In this document: one piece after another, positions 34,294 through 44,233 of the stretch | How the letters are laid out: every line of letters begins with the position of its first letter | Numbering within the stretch: the stretch's first letter is position 1 | NCBI GenBank assembly: GCA_902555065.1 | Contig: CACDQQ010000005.1 | Coordinates: 1 to 62,091, forward strand | From: an uncultured Pelagibacteraceae bacterium | Lineage (GTDB): Bacteria > Pseudomonadota > Alphaproteobacteria > Pelagibacterales > Pelagibacteraceae | Length of the DNA: 62,091 nt | Direction of reading: 5' to 3' | The notes under the pieces: model-generated | The model's database searches: none | Seen by the model: only the letters and a program-made list of their open reading frames with translations | What the model was told of the DNA's origin: nothing | Made by a program: the position numbers and the translations under genes

Positions 34294-35081
34294 TATTGGA
34301 CTGTTATTCTATGCATAATTCTATCACCTTTGAAAGCTGTTGCTTGATGTAGCATAGATCTGTTATCCCAAATTGCTAATTGGTTCTTTTCCCACTCTAA
34401 AGAATATTGAAAACTTTTTTTTAATTGGTGTTTGAATAAATAATTTTTTAATTTTTTATCAATTTTATTGTTATTAAAACGAATAAAATGTCCTGGACTA
34501 CAATACAAAGTGTATTTATTATTAATTTTTCTTATCAATTTATGTTTTGAAATTAGTTCTTTAGCTTTTTTCCCCTTTTCTTTCTCTCTTTCCAATCTTG
34601 TTACAGAAATAGGTCCTTCTGATGAAAATATGCATTTTTCGTTTTTAAACTTTCTTTTGAAGTTGGCTGGTAATTTTTCATAAGCCAAATATTGAGAACA
34701 GAAATCTGTATTTGCCTGACCTTTTTTTGGAACTAATTTAGATAACAACATTGTAAATCTAGGTGGCTTTTTAGTATAAATAGAATCTGTATGAAATTGC
34801 TCACCAAAACTAGGTCCCCTATCAGTAGATTTTCTTTGAACAACAGTTATTTGAGGATATTTTTTATTCAAACCTTTAAGTCTTGGATAGTTTGCGAGTT
34901 TTCCAAATTTTTTTGCAAATTTTACATAATGATCAGAATTTAATTTTTGGTTTCTAAAATAAATCATCCCATATTTTGAAAGAGCGGACTTTATTTTTTT
35001 TAATGTAGAAACATTGATTTTATTTAAATCACAGACTAATTCTGCACCTATATTTTTTTTATTAGGTATAATTTTAAGCAT
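34293..35081 (-). CDS. TauD/TfdA-type Fe(II)/2-oxoglutarate dioxygenase
   Basis: The 262-residue enzyme has the iron triad: H97-x-D99 in GEQFHTDSIY and a distal His245 in MLHQATAFKGD, with Arg254/258 in RIMHRITVQ for 2-oxoglutarate. NIGAELVCDLNKIN and YGMIYFRNQ at the start are also typical. The family hydroxylates substrates such as taurine, phenoxyacetates or alkyl sulfates. The gene overlaps the end of the dehalogenase-like gene by 8 bases. The protein is slightly short at the C-terminus compared with TauD (283). Confidence 0.88.
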   Translation of the reverse strand: MLKIIPNKKNIGAELVCDLNKINVSTLKKIKSALSKYGMIYFRNQKLNSDHYVKFAKKFGKLANYPRLKGLNKKYPQITVVQRKSTDRGPSFGEQFHTDSIYTKKPPRFTMLLSKLVPKKGQANTDFCSQYLAYEKLPANFKRKFKNEKCIFSSEGPISVTRLEREKEKGKKAKELISKHKLIRKINNKYTLYCSPGHFIRFNNNKIDKKLKNYLFKHQLKKSFQYSLEWEKNQLAIWDNRSMLHQATAFKGDRIMHRITVQ

Positions 35082-35949
35082 TTTTTAAAAAGAAACTTTT
35101 TAATTGTTTAATTGTTTCTTTGGGATTTTGCTCTGGTATAAAATGTCCAGATTTAACAGCAAAACCAAAGACTTTTTTATTTGAATATTTTTGCCAAATT
35201 TTAATTGGTTTAAATTGTTTACCTATAACTCCTTTTTTTGCCCATAAAACTTGAACTGGAATTTTTAATTTTTTCTTTCGATCGTATCTGTCATGATCAA
35301 GATCAATAGTAGCAGATGCTCTATAATCCTCACATGATCCGTGTATTCTTTTTGGTTGTTTAAAGCACTTCAAATAACTCTCTTCAACTTTTCCAAATTT
35401 ATGATTACCAGACCATTTATCCAAGCAATTCTTCATCCATTTTCTTGGATCACTCATTATCATTCTTTCAGGTAACCATTTTGGCTGAATTAAGAAAAAC
35501 CAATGGAAGTATGCTTTTGCAAAATCTCTAGTCGTTAATTCATACATGTCTAATGTTGGACAAATATCTAAAACGCTGAGAGCAAGTACATTTTTTCTGT
35601 GGTCTCTTGCCAATCTATGAGCAACTCTTCCACCTCTATCATGGCCTGCAACAAAAAATTTAGGATATCCCAATTTTACCATCATTTGTTTCATATCACT
35701 TGCCATTTCTCTTTTTGAATAATTTAAATGTTTACTGTCTGATGGTGGGGCTAAACTGTTTCCATAACCTCTTAGATCAGCTGCAACTACTGTAAAACTT
35801 TTAGATAACTCTGGAGCTGTTTTGTGCCACATTAAATGTGTTTGGGGGTAACCATGGAGTAATAATAAAGGTGGTCCATCTCCTTTAATTTTGCAAAACA
35901 CTTTCCCTTTTTTAACTTTTATGTATCTGCTTTTAAAACCTTCAAACAT
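35074..35949 (-). CDS. haloacetate dehalogenase-like alpha/beta hydrolase
   Basis: This 291-residue protein keeps all residues known for fluoroacetate dehalogenases: nucleophile Asp104 with Arg105 and Arg108 (GHDRGGR), acid Asp128 (VLDICPT), the halide pocket His149-Trp150 (YFHWFFLIQP) and Tyr209 (CEDYRAS), and base His269 (KSGHFIPE). It should hydrolyse a short 2-haloacid to a hydroxyacid in the cytosol. It heads an operon with a 2-oxoglutarate dioxygenase and an AEC carrier. The family also has non-halogen hydrolases, so the natural substrate is open. Confidence 0.82.
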   Translation of the reverse strand: MFEGFKSRYIKVKKGKVFCKIKGDGPPLLLLHGYPQTHLMWHKTAPELSKSFTVVAADLRGYGNSLAPPSDSKHLNYSKREMASDMKQMMVKLGYPKFFVAGHDRGGRVAHRLARDHRKNVLALSVLDICPTLDMYELTTRDFAKAYFHWFFLIQPKWLPERMIMSDPRKWMKNCLDKWSGNHKFGKVEESYLKCFKQPKRIHGSCEDYRASATIDLDHDRYDRKKKLKIPVQVLWAKKGVIGKQFKPIKIWQKYSNKKVFGFAVKSGHFIPEQNPKETIKQLKSFFLKNA

Positions 35950-36022
35950 TTATTTATTTTAATTTATATTTTTATAATTCAATCAGTAATTTTAAAATTG
36001 TTCAAATACAACGTTAATAAGG

Positions 36023-36056
36023 TCAATTATTAAATTGAATTATCATTCATTGAATG
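36023..36056 (+). promoter_or_regulatory. two short inverted repeats upstream of guaC
   Basis: TCAATT-ATTA-AATTGA (36023-36038) and CATTCA-T-TGAATG (36044-36056) are perfect palindromes just before the GTG start of guaC, in a 122 bp gap between divergent genes. They could be operators for a regulator of purine or nearby genes. AT-rich DNA makes such repeats fairly common, so confidence is low. Confidence 0.3.
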
Positions 36057-36071
36057 TATACCTTCATTTTT

Positions 36072-37106
36072 GTGAGAATTGAAGAAGAGCTAAAACTAGA
36101 TTATTCCGACGTGCTTTTTAGACCAAAAAGAAGCACTCTTAAAAGTAGAAAAGACGTTAATTTAAAACGAACTTATCGTTTCAAATACAGTAAAAATGAA
36201 TGGTCTGGAATTCCTATAATGGCAGCTAATATGGACGGTGTAGGAGTACTAGGTGTTGCTGAAAAATTATCTGAATACGGAATGATTACATGCTTAACAA
36301 AACAGCATGATGTTAAAAAAATCAAACAATTTAAAAAAATTAAATCAATATATCCAAATGTAGCTTTAAGCATTGGAACAAAAAAAGAAGATTTTCAAAA
36401 TTTAGATAAAGTTTTAAAAGAATTTAGTTTCATTAAATTTATTTGTATTGATGTAGCAAACGGTTATTCAGAACATTTTAGTAAATTTTTAAAATCTGTT
36501 AGAGATAAATATCCAACGAAAACAATTATAGCAGGTAATGTTGTTACTGCTGATATGACACAAGAATTAATTTTATCAGGTGCAGATATTGTTAAAGTTG
36601 GAATTGGACCAGGAAGTGTCTGTACTACACGAATACAAACTGGGGTTGGATATCCTCAGTTAAGTGCAGTAATAGAATGTGCTGATGCAGCTCATGGATT
36701 AGGTGCACATATCATTGCAGATGGTGGATGTACGTGTCCAGGTGACGTTGCTAAGGCATTTGGTGGAGGAGCTGATTTTGTCATGCTAGGAGGAATGTTT
36801 GCAGGTCACGATGAAGGTAAAGGAAAATTAGTAAAATCTAACGGTTCAAAGTATATAGAATTTTATGGATCAAGTTCTGAAACAGCTAACAAAAAACATT
36901 ATGGTGGTTTATCTGATTATAGAAGCAGTGAAGGCAGAACAGTAAGAGTAAAGTATCGTGGTAAAATTAATGATACTATTTTAAATATTTTAGGTGGTGT
37001 AAGAAGTAGTTGCACATATGTTGGGGCACCCTCTTTAAAACAATTAAGTAAATGTACGACTTTTGTAAGAGTTACAAAGCAATTTAATGATACATTTGTA
37101 AAATAA
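36072..37106 (+). CDS. guaC: GMP reductase
   Basis: I start at GTG 36072, because from there the protein ([25 protein letters not shown]) aligns with the N-terminus of E. coli GuaC and gives 344 residues, near the usual 347; an upstream ATG at 36054 would add six non-conserved residues. Catalytic Cys184 lies in [11 protein letters not shown], with [27 protein letters not shown] following. The enzyme reduces GMP to IMP with NADPH. It directly abuts the dehydrogenase gene (TAAATG), an unusual partner. Confidence 0.93.
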   Translation: MRIEEELKLDYSDVLFRPKRSTLKSRKDVNLKRTYRFKYSKNEWSGIPIMAANMDGVGVLGVAEKLSEYGMITCLTKQHDVKKIKQFKKIKSIYPNVALSIGTKKEDFQNLDKVLKEFSFIKFICIDVANGYSEHFSKFLKSVRDKYPTKTIIAGNVVTADMTQELILSGADIVKVGIGPGSVCTTRIQTGVGYPQLSAVIECADAAHGLGAHIIADGGCTCPGDVAKAFGGGADFVMLGGMFAGHDEGKGKLVKSNGSKYIEFYGSSSETANKKHYGGLSDYRSSEGRTVRVKYRGKINDTILNILGGVRSSCTYVGAPSLKQLSKCTTFVRVTKQFNDTFVK

Positions 37107-38180
37107 ATGAAAGAATATTCTATAGCGTCAATTGCCGGTGACGGTATTGGTAAAGAAGTTGTACCTGAAGCACAAAAAATATTAAAAGAAATTTCTCAAC
37201 AACATCAATTTAAATTAAATATTGAAGATTATGATTTTGCATCATGTGATTATTATGAAAAGCATGGAAAAATGATGCCAGATGATTGGAAAGATAAACT
37301 AAATAAACACGATGCAATTTTCTTTGGTGCGGTTGGTATGCCAGATAAATACCCTGACCACATAACACTTTGGGGTTCATTATTAAAATTTAGAAGAGAG
37401 TTTGATCAGTTTATTAATTTAAGACCTGTAAAACTTTTTGAAGGTGTAAATGCACCATTAGCTAATAAAAAACCTGGTGATATTGACATGATAATTGTTA
37501 GAGAAAATACTGAAGGAGAATATTCATCAGTCGGTGGAAGAATGTATCAGGGAACTGATAGAGAGGTGGTTATTCAAGAAACAGTAATGTCAAAATATGG
37601 AATAGATAGAGTTCAACAATTTGCATTTGAATTAGCTAAAAAAAGGAAAAGAAAAAAACTAACAAGTGCAACGAAATCAAATGGAATATCAATTACAATG
37701 CCTTATTGGGATGAAAGATTTAATGAGAATAAAAAAAATTATTCAGATGTAGAAACAGATCAGTATCATATTGATATATTAGCTGCTAGATTTGTTCTAA
37801 GTCCTGAACGTTTTGATGTGATAGTCGCATCAAACCTGTTTGGAGATATTTTATCAGATCTAGGACCGGCTTGTACTGGAACAATTGGAATTGCACCGTC
37901 AGGAAATATAAATCCAACTAATAAGTATCCATCATTATTTGAACCTGTGCATGGATCTGCCCCGGATATTGCGGGCCAAGGAATAGCTAATCCAATTGGT
38001 CAAATTTGGTCAGCTGCAATGATGTTAGATTACTTGGGTGAAAAAGAAGCTTCTGATAGAATAGTAAAATCAATTGAATTAACTCTTAAAGATAAAAATA
38101 GTCGAACAAAAGATCTTCAAGGCTCTAGTAATACAGAACAGTGTTCAAAAAAAATTTTAGATAATCTTAGCTCGGTCTAA
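37107..38180 (+). CDS. tartrate/D-malate dehydrogenase family (isocitrate/isopropylmalate superfamily)
   Basis: The 357-residue enzyme begins YSIASIAGDGIGKEVVPEAQKIL and has the metal and substrate segments LLKFRREFDQFINLRPVKLFEG, VRENTEGEYSSVGGRMYQGT and VASNLFGDILSDLGPACTGTIGIAPSGNINP, plus FEPVHGSAPDIAGQGIANPIG. The INLRP and TEGEYSSVGG pattern fits the tartrate dehydrogenase/D-malate dehydrogenase branch rather than LeuB. It oxidatively decarboxylates a hydroxydicarboxylate using NAD. It lies between guaC and a DMT carrier in one plus-strand run. Confidence 0.88.
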   Translation: MKEYSIASIAGDGIGKEVVPEAQKILKEISQQHQFKLNIEDYDFASCDYYEKHGKMMPDDWKDKLNKHDAIFFGAVGMPDKYPDHITLWGSLLKFRREFDQFINLRPVKLFEGVNAPLANKKPGDIDMIIVRENTEGEYSSVGGRMYQGTDREVVIQETVMSKYGIDRVQQFAFELAKKRKRKKLTSATKSNGISITMPYWDERFNENKKNYSDVETDQYHIDILAARFVLSPERFDVIVASNLFGDILSDLGPACTGTIGIAPSGNINPTNKYPSLFEPVHGSAPDIAGQGIANPIGQIWSAAMMLDYLGEKEASDRIVKSIELTLKDKNSRTKDLQGSSNTEQCSKKILDNLSSV

Positions 38181-38195
38181 AATTTAATCACAAAT

Positions 38196-39077
38196 ATGAA
38201 TTTAATAAAAAATAAATCTATTACTAAAGTCATAATTTTATCTATATCAGGATTTTTTATTCTAGTTTGCCAAGATTCTACTGCAAAATATTTAGGAACA
38301 TTGATGCCATTAAATCAAGTAATTTGGGGCAGATTTTTTTTTCACTTTGTGATTATTTTAATTTTATTCGCAATATTAAAACCTAAGTTAAACTTAAAAA
38401 GCAATTTTAAAATTAATATTATTAGATCTATATTAATGGTTTTTGCTACTTTTTTTTTCATTCATTCTTTACAAAAATTTGACCTTGTCGACATCTATGT
38501 AGTTTTCTTCTCAGCTCCATTAATAGTATCAATTTTAACGGCATTGTTTTTAAAAGATATTCTTTCATCTAAAGGTATAATTTTAATGTTATTAAGCTTC
38601 GGGTGTATAATTTATTCAATGAGTCCTAGTATGAAAGTCTTAAGTTTAGACTTAATTTTTCCTTTGGTACCACCAGTATGTTGGGCTTTATATCAATTTT
38701 TTACAAAATTTATCTCTGGTAATAATGATCCTTTAGTGGCGTTATTTTATGCTGCTGTTGTTGGAGCTATTGTTTTCTCTATTTATGTAATGTTAGACTG
38801 GACACCTATTGAGAATAAAAGGTTATGGATTTGGTTAGTATTTTTAGGTGTATTAGGTTTTACTAGTCACCTTTTAATTATATTTGCAATTCAACTATCA
38901 AATTTGTCTTTCGTGACTAATTTTCAATATTCACAATTAATTTGGTCAACATTAATCAATTTTTATATATTCGGAGTACCTTTTGATTTTAATAAAACTT
39001 TTGGAGTTATTGGAATAATAGTTTTTGGAGTTTTATTTGTTCAGGCCGAGAGTAGAAAAAAAAAACTTAGTTCTTAA
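38196..39077 (+). CDS. DMT-superfamily (EamA) transporter
   Basis: The 293-residue protein has ten membrane segments arranged as two EamA repeats; WGRFFFHFVIILILF and IVSILTALFLKDILSSKGIILMLLSF in the first, and VPPVCWALYQFFTKFI and FGVIGIIVFGVLFV in the second. It probably exports or imports a metabolite; the substrate is not identifiable. It follows the tartrate dehydrogenase gene by 15 bp and its end overlaps the convergent oxidoreductase gene by 11 bases. Confidence 0.87.
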   Translation: MNLIKNKSITKVIILSISGFFILVCQDSTAKYLGTLMPLNQVIWGRFFFHFVIILILFAILKPKLNLKSNFKINIIRSILMVFATFFFIHSLQKFDLVDIYVVFFSAPLIVSILTALFLKDILSSKGIILMLLSFGCIIYSMSPSMKVLSLDLIFPLVPPVCWALYQFFTKFISGNNDPLVALFYAAVVGAIVFSIYVMLDWTPIENKRLWIWLVFLGVLGFTSHLLIIFAIQLSNLSFVTNFQYSQLIWSTLINFYIFGVPFDFNKTFGVIGIIVFGVLFVQAESRKKKLSS

Positions 39078-41505
39078 AATCCTTATTGTTTAAAGGTTTT
39101 TCTAATACCTCAACTGGATATTTTTGTTTTTCAATTTCAATATATATATTTTTGTCTTTTAATGTTTCAACTGTATTACCAGAATTGACATATCCAAAAG
39201 AAAGATTTTTATCATAACAAAAAGAATAATTTCCTGAAGTTGTTCTCCCAATAATTTTATCATCCATATAAATAGGTTCTTCATGTAATAAAAGTGGCTC
39301 ACCAGGTTTACTGTCTTTAAGAGTAAACATCATCATCCTTTTATCTAATTTTTGGTCTTTAATTTTTAGTAGAGCATCTTTTCCAATAAAGTTTACATTT
39401 TTCTTATAACTAATTGCAAATTTTAAACCTGCTTGATACTGATTTTCCTCTGGTGAAATATCATGTCCCCAGTGAACAAATCCACTTTCCATTCTCATAA
39501 TATCCATTGCATGCATTCCACAATGAGATAGTTCGAAGTTTTTTCCCTCTTCAATTAGAGTTTCATATAAATCCTTAGCTAAACTTGAGTCAACATAAAG
39601 CTCAAATCCTAATTCACCAACATAAGAAAGTCGTTGAGCCCAAACTTTAACACCATTTATCATGATGAACTTCCCTGTTCCAAACTTAAATTCATCATTA
39701 CTAAAATCATCATTACTTATTTTCGAAATCATCTCTCTACTCTTTGGACCGAATAATCCTAGACAACAAATATCCTCTGTTACATCTTTAAATGATACAT
39801 CTTCATCTAAATACTTTAATATATGATATTTATCGTGTTCTCTCGTAGCTGCTGAGCTTACAATTCTAAAATAATTTTTATCAATACATACAACAGTTAA
39901 ATCTGTTTCTATTCCACCATCTTCATTTAACATATGAGTGTAAGTTGTTTTTCCAATCTCATTTCTAATATTAGCGGTACACAACTTTTGTAGTTCTTGG
40001 TGAGTTTTTTCACCTTTCAAATCAAATTTTGAAAATGTTGAGAAATCAAATAGACCAACATTTTTTCTTGCATTTAAAGTTTCGTGTTTTGCTGAAGGGT
40101 ACCAATTTTGATAGTTAAAACTATATTCATATTTAGGCTCTTTACCATTTAATGAATACCACATTGGTCTTTCAAATCCTCCTGCAACTCCAAAACAAGC
40201 TCCTACTCTTTTTAATTCTTCATGATAGGGCAAAAGTTTTTGATTTCTTGATGTATTTGGTTGTTTATAAGGCCAATGCATTCCATACAGATCACCAAGC
40301 GTTTCTGTTACTCTTTCCATAATGAAGTTTTTTGATGAATGGAATTTTTGAAACCTTTTAATATCCACTGAAAATAAATCTTCATTAATATATCCATTCA
40401 TCATCCATTCGGCAGTAACTCTACCCGCTCCTCCTGAACTAGCAATTCCAATGCTATTAAAGCCACAACATGTATATAGATTTTTAACTTCAGGGGTTTC
40501 GCCTAATAAATATTGAGTATCTGGAGTAAAAGATTCTGGGCCTGAGAAAAATTTTCTAATTCCTGCACTCTCTAACATTGGTAATCTATGAAATGATTTT
40601 TCTAAATATGGTTCAAAATGGTCAAAATCATCTGGCAGTTCACCAAACGAAAAATTGTCTGGCACTCTTCCTGTATCTTTAAAAGCCGGTTTTGCCTTTG
40701 GTTCAAAAATACCAACAAGCATTTTTCCTGCATCTTCTTTCAAATATAAACAAGCATTATAATCTCTTAAAACGGGAAGATTTTGAGGTAAATTTTTTAT
40801 TGGCTCAGTGATTATATAAAAATGTTCATTTGGGTATAAAGGAACACTAACATTAATTTCTTCACCTAATTGTCTTGACCACATTCCTGTAGCCATAACA
40901 ACGTATTCACAATCGATGACACCTTTATCAGTTTCTACCCCACTAATTCTAGAATTTTTAATTAAAATTTTTTTTGCAGGTGTTTTTTCAAAAATCTTTG
41001 CGCCCTCCATTTTTGCAGCTTTTGCAAGTACGTTAGTTACTCCAACTGGATCTGCTTGAGCATCTTTTGGCATATAAACGCCACCCACAATATCTTCACT
41101 ATGTAATACGGGATACAATTCCTTTAAACGTTTTTTATTAAGAACTTCTACTTCAACATCTGATAATTGAGCAGTTGTTGCTTGTCTTAGTAGTTCTTGC
41201 ATTCTTTCTTTGGTAGATGCAACTGTGATTGCACCATTTTGTTTCATTCCGGTTGATAGACCTGTAGTCTTTTCTAAATCTTTATAAAGATCTAAAGAAT
41301 ATTTTCTTATTTTTGTAATTGTTGATGATGCTCCTAATTGACCTAGAAGACCTGCTGCATGCCAAGTAGTTCCTGAAGTAAGTAAATCTCTTTCAAGCAA
41401 AACAACATCTTTCCATCCAAATTTTGCAAGATGATAGGCGCATGATGTTCCAGCAACACCACCTCCGATGACAACTACTTTAGTGCTTTTAGGTAACTCT
41501 TTCAT
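39067..41505 (-). CDS. dimethylglycine/sarcosine dehydrogenase-like flavoprotein (FAD + GcvT domains), paralogue 1
   Basis: Of 812 residues, 1-370 form the FAD-linked oxidase domain (VVVIGGGVAGTSCAYHLAKFGWKDVVLLE, then [12 protein letters not shown] with the His that carries covalent FAD in dimethylglycine dehydrogenase). Residues about 380-430 are the linker domain and 430-800 the folate-binding GcvT domains (MHAMDIMRMESGFVHWGHDI). It should demethylate an N-methyl amine, passing the one-carbon unit to folate. The substrate is not fixed; the second window copy is at 53009-55441. It lies 26 bp after the iron ATPase gene. Confidence 0.88.
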   Translation of the reverse strand: MKELPKSTKVVVIGGGVAGTSCAYHLAKFGWKDVVLLERDLLTSGTTWHAAGLLGQLGASSTITKIRKYSLDLYKDLEKTTGLSTGMKQNGAITVASTKERMQELLRQATTAQLSDVEVEVLNKKRLKELYPVLHSEDIVGGVYMPKDAQADPVGVTNVLAKAAKMEGAKIFEKTPAKKILIKNSRISGVETDKGVIDCEYVVMATGMWSRQLGEEINVSVPLYPNEHFYIITEPIKNLPQNLPVLRDYNACLYLKEDAGKMLVGIFEPKAKPAFKDTGRVPDNFSFGELPDDFDHFEPYLEKSFHRLPMLESAGIRKFFSGPESFTPDTQYLLGETPEVKNLYTCCGFNSIGIASSGGAGRVTAEWMMNGYINEDLFSVDIKRFQKFHSSKNFIMERVTETLGDLYGMHWPYKQPNTSRNQKLLPYHEELKRVGACFGVAGGFERPMWYSLNGKEPKYEYSFNYQNWYPSAKHETLNARKNVGLFDFSTFSKFDLKGEKTHQELQKLCTANIRNEIGKTTYTHMLNEDGGIETDLTVVCIDKNYFRIVSSAATREHDKYHILKYLDEDVSFKDVTEDICCLGLFGPKSREMISKISNDDFSNDEFKFGTGKFIMINGVKVWAQRLSYVGELGFELYVDSSLAKDLYETLIEEGKNFELSHCGMHAMDIMRMESGFVHWGHDISPEENQYQAGLKFAISYKKNVNFIGKDALLKIKDQKLDKRMMMFTLKDSKPGEPLLLHEEPIYMDDKIIGRTTSGNYSFCYDKNLSFGYVNSGNTVETLKDKNIYIEIEKQKYPVEVLEKPLNNKDFKN

Positions 41506-41531
41506 GCGTATTTAGATTTATATAATTAAAT

Positions 41532-42587
41532 TTAAAAGCAAACAATATGATCAATATGGATGGGTCTTTTTATACCAAATTTTTCATCAACTTCGTGTTG
41601 ATGAATATGATGAGAATGCACAAAAACTGGTATTAATTTATTACTTAATGTTTTTAATGTATAAATAAAATTTGATCCTCTGAATTTTCTATCAACTACT
41701 TCGAGTTTAAGATTACTTGCGTCATCATGTTGTAAGTCCTCTGGCTGTATTAAAAGTTTTACTTTAGATCCTATTGGGAACGGTCTAGCAAAATTTCCAG
41801 TTATTGTACCTAAATCCTCGTTTTCAAGACTCTTTGGACTAGTAACCTCTGCAGGTATTAAAATTCCTCTATTTAAAAAATTAACTACTTCAACTGAATT
41901 AGGTAAATGATAAACATTATATGGATCATCATATTGCTTTAATTCACCATCTAAAATTATTCCACATTTGCCACCCAAATAAAAAGCTTCATATGAGTCG
42001 TGGGTTACAATTATTGTTGTTATTTTAGAATTGGTTAAAATTTGCTTTAATTCAACTTGGATTTCCTCCTTAAAACTTTGATCTACATTAGATAGTGGTT
42101 CATCAAGCATTAATAAATCTGGTTGAGAAACTAAAGACCTTGCTAAAGATGCTCTTTGGGCTTCACCCGCACTGATCTCATGGGGAAATTTATTTAATAT
42201 TTTGTTTAAGTTTAAAAAATTAATTACTTCTTTAGTTTGTATTTTTTTATCATCCTTCACTCTATCTGAACCAAGATTAATATTTTTTTCTATATTGTAA
42301 TGAGGAAATAAGCTGTTCTCTTGAAATGATAGAGCAATATTACGATTTTCTGGCTCAATATGAATATTTTGAGATGAAAGTGTTCTGCCTTTTAAATTAA
42401 TTTTACCTTTATTAATTTTTTCTAAACCCGCAATAGTTCTTAATATTGTGGTTTTACCTATACCAGAGGGACCAAGTAAACATACAATTTCACCTTCATT
42501 TTCTATTTTTAAAGAAACATTATTAACTTTATTTTTCCCGCCAGCAGCAAAAGATACATTTTCAATTTCAAAAAAATTATTAGTCAT
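41532..42587 (-). CDS. iron(III) ABC transporter ATP-binding protein (FbpC type)
   Basis: The 351-residue ATPase has Walker A (GPSGIGKTT), the Q-loop LSFQENSLFPHYNIEKN, the signature ISAGEAQRASLARSLV, Walker B (DLLMLDEPLS) and the switch His (VTHDSYEAF). The C-terminal 110 residues are the regulatory TOBE-like domain. It energises Fe3+ import through FbpB. The start overlaps the FbpB stop. Confidence 0.9.
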   Translation of the reverse strand: MTNNFFEIENVSFAAGGKNKVNNVSLKIENEGEIVCLLGPSGIGKTTILRTIAGLEKINKGKINLKGRTLSSQNIHIEPENRNIALSFQENSLFPHYNIEKNINLGSDRVKDDKKIQTKEVINFLNLNKILNKFPHEISAGEAQRASLARSLVSQPDLLMLDEPLSNVDQSFKEEIQVELKQILTNSKITTIIVTHDSYEAFYLGGKCGIILDGELKQYDDPYNVYHLPNSVEVVNFLNRGILIPAEVTSPKSLENEDLGTITGNFARPFPIGSKVKLLIQPEDLQHDDASNLKLEVVDRKFRGSNFIYTLKTLSNKLIPVFVHSHHIHQHEVDEKFGIKRPIHIDHIVCF

Positions 42588-44197
42588 TAGTCTTTCAAAA
42601 TAAATTTAGACGTAATCAAAATAAATGTACTTGCAATTAATATCAAGAATAATGATGGAACTGCCGCAGCCTCTAAGAGATCTTGAGATGCAAAAATATA
42701 TGCTGTTGTAGCGAATGTTTCAAAGTTGAATGGTCTCAATATTAAAGTTATAGGTAATTCTTTTATTACTTCTATCGTAATCAATATTCCTATTAGAAAC
42801 ACAGAATTTTTTAAATAAGGAACATGAATTCCTAGGAAAGTTTTTATTTTAGAATAACCAAGGAGATAAGAACTCTCGTCAATTGACCTATTAATCCTTT
42901 CGTAGCCAGTTTTCAGTCCATTATAAGCTAGTGAATAAAATCTTATAAAATAAACTATAACTAAACCAAAAATAGATCCTATAAATATTTTCTTAATAGA
43001 ATTAAATTCAAAGGCTTTAACAAAAGTATTGTCAAACCAAGCAATAAAAGTGATGAACGCAACAGCTAAAATTACACCAGGTATCGCATATCCTGTAATA
43101 GAAAATGTTGTAAGAAAGTTTAAAAATTTACTTTTAGTTACTCTATTTCCATAATTTGAGATAAATGAAAAAACTACTAATACAATACTAGATAAAAAAA
43201 CTAGATAAATGGTGTTTGAAAACAATTGAAAGGTATTTAAATCAAATAAATTTTTTGGAAAAATTATTGTCCAATATAACATTTGTAAAACGGGAAATAG
43301 AAAACTTATAAAAAAAACTAAAAAACAAAACACAAAAGCTAAAGTCCCTTTAGAAAAATTTAGTTTAATTTTCTTCTTTTCTTTGATGCCACCTTTAATT
43401 GGAGAGTGATATTGAGCACGTTTTCTCGAAATATTTTCAATAAAAAAGACACCTAAAATAAATAATAGTAAAAAAAATGAAAGTTGATTTGCAAAAGCTA
43501 AATCATCAAATGATATCCATGAATCATATATTCCTGTAGTAAGAGTTGCTATGCCAAAAAATGATACTGCCCCAAAATCAGATAAAGTCTCCATTGCAAC
43601 TAATGCTAAACCTGCAACTATTGCTGGTCTAGCTGATGGTAAAATAATCTTAAAAAAAGATTTATATTTTGAAAAACCTAGATTTTGTCCTAATTCTATT
43701 AAATTTTGAGATTGATAATGGAAAGATGCTCTCGTTAAAACGTAAACGTATCCAAATAGTGAAAAAGATATGGATAATATAGCACCAAGCATACCATCAA
43801 ATTTAGGGATTGATCTATTATATTCACCAGGTCCAAATAAAGATTTTAAAATTGAATACAGTGTTCCAAAGTTTTCAAAAAAAGCTGTTAATGAATAAGC
43901 ATAAATATAAGCAGGAACTGCAAAAGATAATATTAAGGCCCATTTAAAAAATTTAACACCTGGAAAATCATAAAATGAAACTACATAAGCACATCCAACA
44001 CCTAAAACTAAGGAAAGTATTAATACTCCAATAAGTAAAGTTAAAGAGTTATAGATGTACTCGATTAGAAAAGTATTTTTTAATATATCGTAATAATTTG
44101 TAGTTTCTTGGAAGAAACTTGCAAATACAGTTAAAATTGGGATTGCAACAATAAATGAAACTATAAAAGATGATAAGTACCAGGAATTAAATTTCAT
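42587..44197 (-). CDS. iron(III) ABC transporter permease (FbpB type)
   Basis: The 536-residue protein is a fused double permease with about 12 membrane segments and two ATPase-docking loops, ELGQNLGFSKYKSFFKIILPSARPAIVAG and ESSYLLGYSKIKTFLGIHVPYLKNSV. This is the FbpB/SfuB layout. It lies 83 bp after a 57-residue Cys-rich gene, with a terminator-like hairpin between. Confidence 0.9.
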   Translation of the reverse strand: MKFNSWYLSSFIVSFIVAIPILTVFASFFQETTNYYDILKNTFLIEYIYNSLTLLIGVLILSLVLGVGCAYVVSFYDFPGVKFFKWALILSFAVPAYIYAYSLTAFFENFGTLYSILKSLFGPGEYNRSIPKFDGMLGAILSISFSLFGYVYVLTRASFHYQSQNLIELGQNLGFSKYKSFFKIILPSARPAIVAGLALVAMETLSDFGAVSFFGIATLTTGIYDSWISFDDLAFANQLSFFLLLFILGVFFIENISRKRAQYHSPIKGGIKEKKKIKLNFSKGTLAFVFCFLVFFISFLFPVLQMLYWTIIFPKNLFDLNTFQLFSNTIYLVFLSSIVLVVFSFISNYGNRVTKSKFLNFLTTFSITGYAIPGVILAVAFITFIAWFDNTFVKAFEFNSIKKIFIGSIFGLVIVYFIRFYSLAYNGLKTGYERINRSIDESSYLLGYSKIKTFLGIHVPYLKNSVFLIGILITIEVIKELPITLILRPFNFETFATTAYIFASQDLLEAAAVPSLFLILIASTFILITSKFILKD

Positions 44198-44233
44198 ATA
44201 TTATAATCCGCCTTATAATCATGAAAATCAAAA

